Assembly: GCF_000182925.2 (NCBI RefSeq)
Contig: NC_026501.1
Coordinates: forward strand, 9,589,917 to 9,653,916
Source of the DNA: Neurospora crassa OR74A
Lineage: Eukaryota; Ascomycota; Sordariomycetes; Sordariales; Sordariaceae
Direction of reading: 5' to 3'
Length of the DNA stretch: 64,000 bases
Each line of letters begins with the position of its first letter. Positions within the stretch are counted from its first letter, which is position 1. The translations under genes and the position numbers were made by a program. This document shows positions 57,218 through 64,000 of the stretch, one piece after another. The notes below the pieces were generated by a model. It searched no databases. It saw only the letters and a list, made by a program, of their open reading frames with translations, and was not told where the DNA came from.

Positions 57218-57773
57218 GGAAATAGGTGGAGGTTTGCGCTGGCCGATGGAAAGGAGGCGGGGCGCTGACCTGGAGAGTTCCTTATAACGTTTCTTCGGCG
57301 GACCGCCGGACCCACAGCTCCGATCGTACCGGGACCGCCGGTCAGGTTTACGCAGCTGTCAATGGCATTTGCAAATAAATGGCAACTTGCAGTTAATCAG
57401 ATGCAGGTCACCTATGCAACCTGGACTTGGTCTTCTCACAGCCTCCGCTGCCTGAGACAAGTTTTATTCCATGCATAGAGGTATATTATACGCATGTCGC
57501 TGTTCATTTCTTCAAGTCCGGCACTGTGAGTCTTGGTAATCGGACTTCCGGCATGGCTCTTTATTTTTCTTGTTTTTTTCCGAATTGAACACTCTAGCCT
57601 GTTGGAGAAGGGGTATATATTCCTGCCTTTGGACTGGTTCTGTCCCTCTTCTCCTTTCCCTTCGTTTCGTGTTTCACAACCCAAGTACAAAGACATCAAC
57701 CTCGAGACTCTATCGAAAAACGTTCATTGTCAACGACTACCTTGATCAACTGCGGATTTTAAAAAGCGACAAG
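57218..57773. other. Intergenic region between slx4 and the secreted protein
   Basis: About 560 bp with the promoter of the repeat protein. The frame of that protein stays open back to 57570 but the upstream part reads as leader. Nothing else is seen. Confidence 0.4.
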
Positions 57774-59303
57774 ATGATGTCTCTCTTTTTCGTTTTGTCA
57801 TGCTTCTTGTTGGCCATGGTGCCAACAGCATTCGGGAATCACGAAACGGCCCGGCCTCTCACGTCGCCCCCCTTTGTTGCAAATATCTCGGTTGATGGAG
57901 ACAAGTCGGTTACTCTCAAGGTGACAACTGTCACCTATATCAGCGCCAAGAACTCTACCACGGTGGTGCCTATTTTGACTCTGTCGACCGTGGTTGAAGA
58001 AATCGCCCAAGAGTCTGTTGCTGGCCTCACCGTTCCAGCTTCCCCTGCCTCAGAGACTACGAGCGCACCTACGCCATCGGTAAGTACAATTCCGACCCCA
58101 TCGAGCTCAAGCGGAAGTCAGCGTGGTGCACAAACCAATACCAACGGTGGAACAACCCACGATGAGCCATCCCCTATCACATTTGCGAGCAGCGAACACT
58201 CATCTACTGTTGAGGTTATTTCTGTTGTTGATCTCGTCTCTACCGCTCGTGCTCAGGGGGCTGTTGACGCTCAGGCGACTGTTGACACCTCTACTACCCC
58301 TGTTATTGAGACTACCTTTACCGTTCTGGCTACTGACGATGCTCAGGACAAGCCTAGTGTTCACGTTCGCGACTGGAACGCCGCCGAACGAACAAGAAGA
58401 GTCAGTCCCTCGAACACGTTTACCACTCTCTATGGAGCCAGAAAGCCGTCCAACCCTACGAACGGTCCCCCCATCACTCGGGCCATACGAGATTTTCCGT
58501 TTTTGGGGAAAACAACCCTCGTCGGAACCCGCGAGCCGTCCAGCCCTACGAACGGTCCCCCCATCACTCGAACCATACGAGATTTTCCGTTTTTGGGGAA
58601 AACAACCCTCGTCGGAACCCGCGAGCCGTCCACCATGACGCACGGCAATCGAATTCGCGAGAACCCAGACGGAATGGACCCTATCCAAGCCCGCAGCACC
58701 TTGTCTACCTCGACCTCGACCACCCTCCCCCCTGTCCCGGACGCCGAAACCCCTTCTGCTCTCAACCTGGAACCCAAGGGGAGCGACATGGAAAACAAGG
58801 ACAAGGCCGAGAATGTGTACCTTGTTTTGAAGGAGGACAGCTTCGGGGATTTTCTGAAGCACGTCATTTGCTTTTTTGATGTTTACTGTGATGACGATGC
58901 CACCGATGAATGGAAGAGAAAGAAGAAAATATTTGAGGACCACTGGATGGTGGAGCCAATCGCCGCGGCGACGGCGAAGACGGCGGGTCCCACCCCTGAC
59001 CCTTCTTCGATGGCCACTACCTCTTTAGCCTCTTACTCTAGCCCTACCTCTACCCCTACCTCTGCCTCCTCTGCACCGACCCTTGACCAGGACCCGGAAC
59101 CTCATGCAAAGAGGAGTAACAACACCGACAACGCCGACAACATTGTCACCAACGAGATGGGCAACATGAATGTGAATGTGTCACATGCGACGGAAGGCTT
59201 CTGGGATGGTGTCGCGGAAGGGGCCCACAAGTTTTTTGATGGTGTCGCGGAAGGGGCCAGCGAGTTCCCTTGCTGGTTTCTTCCTTTTACTTGTCATCAT
59301 TGA
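57774..59303 (+). CDS. Secreted Ser/Thr-rich protein with 30-residue tandem repeats
   Basis: A single frame giving 509 aa from ATG 57774, chosen because the first 21 residues (MMSLFFVLSCFLLAMVPTAFG) form a clear signal peptide; an ATG 204 bp upstream is in frame but would bury it. I recognise no family. After a Thr/Val/Ser-rich, likely O-glycosylated region, residues ~224-284 hold two nearly identical 30-residue units containing NGPPITR-x-IRDFPFLGK and TTLVGTREPS, plus a partial one. A Cys-bearing segment (HVICFFDVYCDDDAT) follows, then a second Ser/Thr/Pro-rich stretch, a KR dibasic site (EPHAKRSNN), and a C-terminal DGVAEGA repeat (33-nt period) ending CWFLPFTCHH. There is no GPI or membrane end. 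A consensus donor GTAAGT at 58080 could mean an unrecognised intron, though no good branch point follows. It may be a cell-wall or effector-like protein. Confidence 0.7.
   Translation: MMSLFFVLSCFLLAMVPTAFGNHETARPLTSPPFVANISVDGDKSVTLKVTTVTYISAKNSTTVVPILTLSTVVEEIAQESVAGLTVPASPASETTSAPTPSVSTIPTPSSSSGSQRGAQTNTNGGTTHDEPSPITFASSEHSSTVEVISVVDLVSTARAQGAVDAQATVDTSTTPVIETTFTVLATDDAQDKPSVHVRDWNAAERTRRVSPSNTFTTLYGARKPSNPTNGPPITRAIRDFPFLGKTTLVGTREPSSPTNGPPITRTIRDFPFLGKTTLVGTREPSTMTHGNRIRENPDGMDPIQARSTLSTSTSTTLPPVPDAETPSALNLEPKGSDMENKDKAENVYLVLKEDSFGDFLKHVICFFDVYCDDDATDEWKRKKKIFEDHWMVEPIAAATAKTAGPTPDPSSMATTSLASYSSPTSTPTSASSAPTLDQDPEPHAKRSNNTDNADNIVTNEMGNMNVNVSHATEGFWDGVAEGAHKFFDGVAEGASEFPCWFLPFTCHH
58445..58624 (+). 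repeat. 90-bp tandem repeat in secreted-protein gene
   Basis: Two units, 58445-58534 and 58535-58624, that differ at only three positions by eye, followed by the start of a third; the sequence just before unit 1 looks like a diverged fourth. Confidence 0.93.
59205..59270 (+). repeat. 33-bp tandem repeat at the C terminus
   Basis: The stretch gatggtgtcgcggaaggggc recurs at 59205 and 59238 and codes for DGVAEGA twice. Confidence 0.85.
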
Positions 59304-60263
59304 TGGCAGCATAGCGGCTGAATCGGAGAAATGGACTGCAGGCAAAGGGAGGGGTGGGGGAAGAGGCAGCGGGCATGCATGCGCTGGGAACAATCGCAGA
59401 TGAATACAGCCAAGGGTAACGGGAACATGAAGGGAAGTGCGAATCTTTTGATGGCAACTATGTAGAGGTAGAGGTAGTAGCTTGGGCCCTATTGAGGGCA
59501 CTGTTACCTACCTCCAATGGAATCTGCCACATTGAGTTGGTAATGCCCCTGGGATATAACGACGAGGGCTTGTGTATGTTTGATTTGATCACTGGTGGGA
59601 ATACAGGTTACATGCAGGATGTAGGCTTGGGGAGTTGAGCCGCGTGTGACTATGGGCTCTTTGGAAAACGGAATCTGCGACTTGCTTGATTTTTAGTTTG
59701 GTTTATCTGAAGGACACGGAGAGCTTGCAGTGCCCTGATTTTGAGATTGACGAAGAAAGATTGGATACATGTATTACAAGGGAGAAAGCCCAAGTGTACC
59801 TCTTGTGAGAATGATTTCGAAAAAAAAAAAAAAAAAAAAAAAATTTAGGGTAAAAAAAGGATTTCCATACACTACTAGTATGTGGGCTCGAAGTCTCTTT
59901 CTTTGTGTTACTTACATGTAGGTTGCCACCTGCCTACCTCTAAGTACCAAGCAGCCGAGGTAGGTTTAGGTAGTGCAACCTAGAAGACTGTCATTCCTCC
60001 TCACACAGAAGATGGAAAGACAGGACACTGGCAGTGATCTTGTTGACATTCATGTTTCATTTCGCTAAACACACTGTGATATCTCGACTAACTGCTATGT
60101 AAAATGGAGATTACCTATTCGGAACCACATATCGGCGTACCTTTCTGTGATTCAAAGACATTTCCATGCTGTTCTACATCTTTGAGCGTTGAGTCGTTCC
60201 CAGTGCCTTACACGGCCGAATTCCTTCACGTACCAGTTGACGTCCGTATGCTCCCTCCAGACA
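59304..60263. other. Convergent intergenic region with poly(A) tract
   Basis: About 960 bp between the secreted-protein gene and the first DUF7918-type gene. It contains a 24-nt A run and several acctacctctaag-type words near 59930-59975. No gene is supported. Confidence 0.45.
59820..59843. repeat. Poly(A) tract
   Basis: An uninterrupted run of 24 A, followed by tttagggtaaaaaaagg. It is the longest homopolymer in the window. Confidence 0.95.
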
Positions 60264-61474
60264 TCAGTTGTCCGTCAGATCAATCTCGACCTTTCCGTTT
60301 TCCAGGCGGCGCAGCTTGTAGCAAAGGGGAGAGGAGGTAGGGTCCATGGGTCGTTCTTTCTTGACACCTCGGCGTTCCTCGTTTTCGGGTTTGACGCGCG
60401 GCTATGGGACAAAGTACGGTTAACTCATCGTCTGTATTGCTGCACGAAACAGAAGACCTGCAGTTTATGGTGCAGATGCTTACATGTACCTGGTATTCCT
60501 CTTCGACGTGAACACCTTCGGCCTTCTCGACCGGGCGAGATACAATGCCTTCCTGCAAAAGACCCTCTACGATATTGTACATTGTAAGCGGCTTTTTGGG
60601 ACGACATAGGGCGATGGGCATGAGACTTACCCATGGTGCGGTAACGGAATTCGAAGACGGCGATGGGTCGGTGATGCGGATCGACATTTCTTGAAGTGGC
60701 TACTTGACCAGGGCGATCAATGGGTTCAGACTCAAAACTGAATAGGCCTTGGTAAGCTAGATGCTCTCCGCTGTTTGTGGCTATTGGTACTTGTATTCTT
60801 ACCTGACCTTGCTGTCAACGGCTTTGCCCTTCAAGTCCTTCTCACCAACAGAGAGAATAGGGATAGGACCGTCTATGTCCCTAAACGGTATAACACCGCC
60901 AGTTTTGACCCTGAGATAAAGGTTGACAACAAGTGTGCCGTAGTGCTTGGCGGCCTCCGCCTGAGTACCGTCCCCTCCTTCCCCTGTACAAGATCGGTGG
61001 TAGATTAGTCTGGCGAACCTCACACAAAAGTTTTACAAGTATGATACACTCGTAAAACCACTCGATATACTTACGAACATCAAGGCTGCCAAAGTGAAAA
61101 GTGTGTCGTTTCCAGCCGGTCGCTTGGCTGCCAGTCTTACAACAGGATCTCTTGTTTTCAGTACCAACGGACACTCGCCTGTAGCCGGAGTGGAATCCAT
61201 CCATGGAACAACACCAATAAATTTTTGGCTCTGTCTTCTTGAAGTCGTGGAAGTTTGTCGCGTCAAGGATGAAGGCAAAGGGCTTGCCTGCTTTGGCCTC
61301 GATGTATTTCAGCACGTAGGGAATCTTGTGGTCCGGAGTCTGCTGGAATGAATAATAGCTGATCTCTTTGGCGCGCGACTCAACTTCATCTGGGTCGGCT
61401 TCGTATTCGCGCGCACGCTGGCCGTCGACCTCCACGGCAACCTCAAGCCCCGGAAGGCAGGTGAGGATTGCCAT
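60264..61474 (-). CDS. DUF7918-type protein, tandem paralogue A
   Basis: Five exons on the minus strand: 61474-61075, 60983-60803, 60737-60631, 60566-60490 and 60401-60264, coding for 300 aa. The domain is the fungal-specific type I know as DUF7918: a beta-rich fold starting MAILTCLPGLEVAVEVDGQR, with KYIEAKAGKPFAF, TGWKRHTFHFGSL, GTLVVNLYLR, AVFEFRYRTM and EGLLQEGIVSRP. Function is unknown; the proteins occur in large families in filamentous fungi. The last exon ends GKVEIDLTDN, resembling the SUMO-interacting core V/I-x-I/V-D-L-T seen at the end of many such proteins, which suggests a nuclear, SUMO-linked role (inference). Each intron sits at the same place and phase (1, 2, 1, 0) as in paralogue B, 1.5 kb away. 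The last exon is inferred from frame and its typical ending. Confidence 0.8.
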
Positions 61475-63010
61475 GTTCGGTTAGAATTTTCTATGAGTTT
61501 CTGGGTGTTACAACCATGTGTTTGTCTTCGTGCTCAGAAGAGGATGTAGGGCAGTTGGTGGTGTGAAGGAGAAAAGACACCAGGCATCGTAGCGATATTC
61601 AAATGCGGGGTGTCCAATCTTGGAAAGGTAGGTACTTACCTTGACGGAAGAGAATGGGACTCAAGGCAGTGAAGGGACCTACGTCTACAGGGCTGGGCGG
61701 TGAATGGCGCCGCTGGGGAGTTGGCTTCATACGTCACAGGTACAGAAAAGAGAAGGCGCGACTGAAAGGAACGACGGGACCAGGAGTCTGGCACGAAAGC
61801 ATGAAAGATCGGTTCTGAAGTTACCGCAGTATTGTCTCGGCGGCTCTCAAGATTTGCTCCCAACTAATTTCCCCAGCATAAAAAGCACATATTCGTGCAG
61901 TGTGCTTACAGATTATGCTTGCTTTCCAGGAAACCTAAATCCCAGTGCTCCGAGACTGCACGGTAGCTCTTGCTGCCGAATATCCAAGGTATGTAGGAAT
62001 ATTTCCATCGTGCATTAAAGAGATGCAGAAATATTCCTGCATTGCAAATTTCGATTCAAAAACGTGTATAGAAGAATATCCTCTTCCAGTTTAGCTTTTC
62101 TCTCTTTCTTCTTCCTCTTAAAAATCAATTCAAGCATTTCTCTTTTTTATTGTTCCAACGTCACGTAATACTGCACGCTCAGAATAATCTGACACTTGCG
62201 CCATTTCACGGACTCGAAATCCATCATGCACCTGAACTCAAAGCGGAAAGAACTTCCAAGAATACAGGGGAAAGCTGTCTTTCACTGTTTGTGGTGTTTT
62301 TTGATGATGGCTTCTCAAAAGCAATGGCTCGTTTACCATGGGACCCAAGACTCAAGTGATTTCGATGCTTCCAGAATTCTCATCGATCAAACAAATTAAC
62401 AGTGGGTTGCGTGGCCTCAGAAGAGTAGACTAGGTACTTCTTAGGTGTAAACAAAAAAAAAGTGAAAAAAGAATCAATGCGATCTTTTGTACAGCCGCAT
62501 CACTGTCTTGGTAAACATACTGTGGTAGCGTGGATCAAGGCCTGGCTGAGAAGAACATACATGTACCTCTAGAGACTGTGTCCGGGTTATCTTGATGTTA
62601 AACATTGTCAAGATCACAGAGGTGCTGAGGTATCTTGGCTATACATCCGGGCCGGTTTCTCCGAGATCAAGAAATGATGGTACGTAGGTGTCCGTGGTTG
62701 CTGTTATTGCTGGCCAGCATCCGTCATGTTGTTGATGCGCTGCGAGAAGATGCCGAAGACCACTTGGGTTCCAATTGGCGGAGTTGTGATGCAACGGGCA
62801 ACGAGGTAAGGAAGTTTATAAAGTGACTTGGGTGTAAAGTGCCTGGGCATTGAACATCGATTTCTTATGCCTACATCTATCAAGCACAGTTTCATATTAT
62901 ACTGGTCCTTCCTAGCCTTGCGGGTACTTCTAGGCTCGTCTGTATGGACAGCTTCACATCGTCATCAAAAGACAGATATTCCCGGTGCGGTGTGCGGTTA
63001 CCTCACTTCT
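61475..63010. other. Spacer between the two DUF7918-type paralogues
   Basis: About 1.5 kb holding the promoter of paralogue A and perhaps the uncertain last exon of paralogue B. Frames here show no family motif. A tgtacctctagag word lies near 62562. Confidence 0.4.
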
Positions 63011-64000
63011 TCAAGTACTCCGTAAATACCGGCAAACTTGGCTACTAGAGTTGGAGTGGCTCACCTGGTGCGCATCTTCGAGATCAATGACTTTGTCGTC
63101 CTCATTCTTGACAGGGCGCGGAACGATGCCCTCGGACATAAGGCCCTCTATGATAGGGGGATAAGCAAAGGACCGACCTACGGGACGTAACATGAATAGA
63201 CAGCATTGTAAGCCTGACCTACCCATTGTTCGGTATCTGAACTCGAAGATCGCAAATGGTCGTCGATCTGGGTCAACGAAATCAAACCTGCCGCTTGTCT
63301 TTGAAGCAGAAATGTATGGCTCCGACTTAAAACTAAATCCCAAAAAGTAAGCCCTGTTCCTAAATGAACTTGATGATGCGCAAAGAAAGGTACTTACTGG
63401 ACCTTGCTATCCACTGATTTTCCCTTCAATACCGTCTCGGAGACAGACTGAACAGGAACGGGGTCATCAACAGCCATTCTAATTGATGTGCGACATAAGT
63501 CAATGGCATGCCATAACTTGACTGAAAGTGTGCCATATTCCTTTGTCCGATCTCCTTGTGTCTCAGCTGCTCCTTCCACTGTAACAAATGAGAGTCAGCT
63601 CGGTAAAGATTGACAATAACTTCATCATATAATGCGATCTCGCGCGGGGTACTAACTGAAGGTGCTAATCTTACCTAACTCGAGAGTAGAAAACTGGAAC
63701 TTGTGGCGTTTCCAGCCCGACTCATTGTTACCAGACGTGTAAGAACCTCTCATGTTCATGGTGCCGCAAGCAAGCCTGCGAAAGCTGGTAGGAATCCCGT
63801 CCAGAAAACATTTGTATTCGATCATGTGTGTCTTGCCATCGTGACTTGGAATAGAGAAGTTGGTAGAATCCAATTTGAATACAAAAGGTTTTCCGGGCTT
63901 GGCCTCAATGTATTTGATGGTATAGGGAGATCCTGATTCTTGAATAGGCACATGTGTAATTGAGTGAAAGTCAATCTCCTTGGCGCGGGCTTCAACCTCG
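63011..64000 (-). CDS. DUF7918-type protein, tandem paralogue B, cut by right edge
   Basis: Exons on the minus strand: >64000-63675, 63578-63398, 63332-63223 and 63147 onward. The start codon lies beyond the window; by alignment with paralogue A about 30 residues are missing. Shared wording includes EARAKEI, KYIEAKPGKPFVFKLDSTNF, SGWKRHKFQFSTLE, EYGTLSVKL, KGKSVDSKV, FAIFEFRYRTM and EGLMSEGIVPRP. The second exon has the same length (181 nt) as in A and the intron phases agree. After DAHQ at 63065 a donor (GTGAGC) is expected. I could not find a last exon with the usual basic-IDLT ending; reading through gives a stop at 63011, used here as the provisional end. The tail may therefore be diverged, shortened, or spliced to an exon I missed. 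Confidence 0.72.

Noticed and set aside
57570-57773. Earlier in-frame start for the secreted repeat protein
   Set aside because: It would place 68 unremarkable residues before a perfect signal peptide.
60546-60629. Extension of paralogue A exon 3 or 4 through the intron
   Set aside because: Read-through gives a non-conserved stretch, whereas the donor at 60630 and acceptor at 60567 match the equivalent intron of paralogue B.
1-64000. Transposons, viral relics, RIP-degraded repeats, 5S rRNA or tRNA genes
   Set aside because: I looked for AT-rich tracts, paired terminal repeats, reverse-transcriptase or transposase motifs and tRNA B-box or 5S-like sequence and saw none; a tool-based scan would be needed to exclude small ones.

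Overview
The window is nuclear DNA from a filamentous ascomycete, almost certainly a Neurospora-type Sordariomycete. Genes carry few, short introns (46-132 nt) with GTRNGT-like donors, RCTRAC-like branch points and YAG acceptors. Codon choice in the highly expressed genes is strongly C-biased, and intergenic DNA is long and rich in simple repeats. The two best landmarks splice to the exact lengths I remember for the N. crassa proteins: RNA polymerase I second subunit (acr-2/RPA2, 1234 aa) and DNA photolyase (PHR, 642 aa). No database search was possible, so species assignment rests on memory and inference. I saw no rRNA or tRNA gene, CRISPR array, operon, or recognisable transposon or viral relic.

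Layout, left to right: an unrecognised acidic protein cut by the left edge (3-1346, +); Per1/PGAP3 GPI-lipid remodelling protein (1666-2982, -); a 764-aa protein with one ordered core (4563-6857, -); a Ppx/GppA-type retrograde regulator Rtg2 (10399-12279, +); a Zn2Cys6 transcription factor (12613-14554, -); a 5.9-kb gene-free tract; a secreted tyrosinase (20433-22752, -); RPA2 (24347-28124, -); a 3.9-kb gene-free tract; the small GTPase Arl8 (32056-32838, +); ribosomal protein S16 with a 15-nt microexon (35927-36641, -); an RCR-type membrane protein (38592-39206, +); two disordered unknowns (40808-41245, -; 42241-42900, +); a rhodopsin-like 7-TM protein (43320-44819, -); a GT1 glycosyltransferase (46519-48006, +) tail-to-tail with a Nudix hydrolase ending in SKL (48042-49515, -); DNA photolyase (50139-52142, -); ribosomal protein S21 (53267-53609, -); the nuclease scaffold Slx4 (54176-57217, +); a secreted Ser/Thr-rich protein with tandem repeats (57774-59303, +); and two tandem DUF7918-type paralogues (60264-61474, -, and 63011 to the right edge, -).

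Most genes are independent housekeeping or accessory units, not a pathway cluster. Photolyase and Slx4 are both DNA-repair genes and flank S21; S21 and Slx4 share a 566-bp divergent promoter region. The features I find most worth a second look are the tandem DUF7918 pair with five matching exons, the S16 microexon, the alternative-start/targeting architecture of both the Nudix protein and photolyase, an identical 20-nt palindrome-bearing word shared by distant intergenic sites, and a candidate White-Collar-type light element upstream of photolyase.
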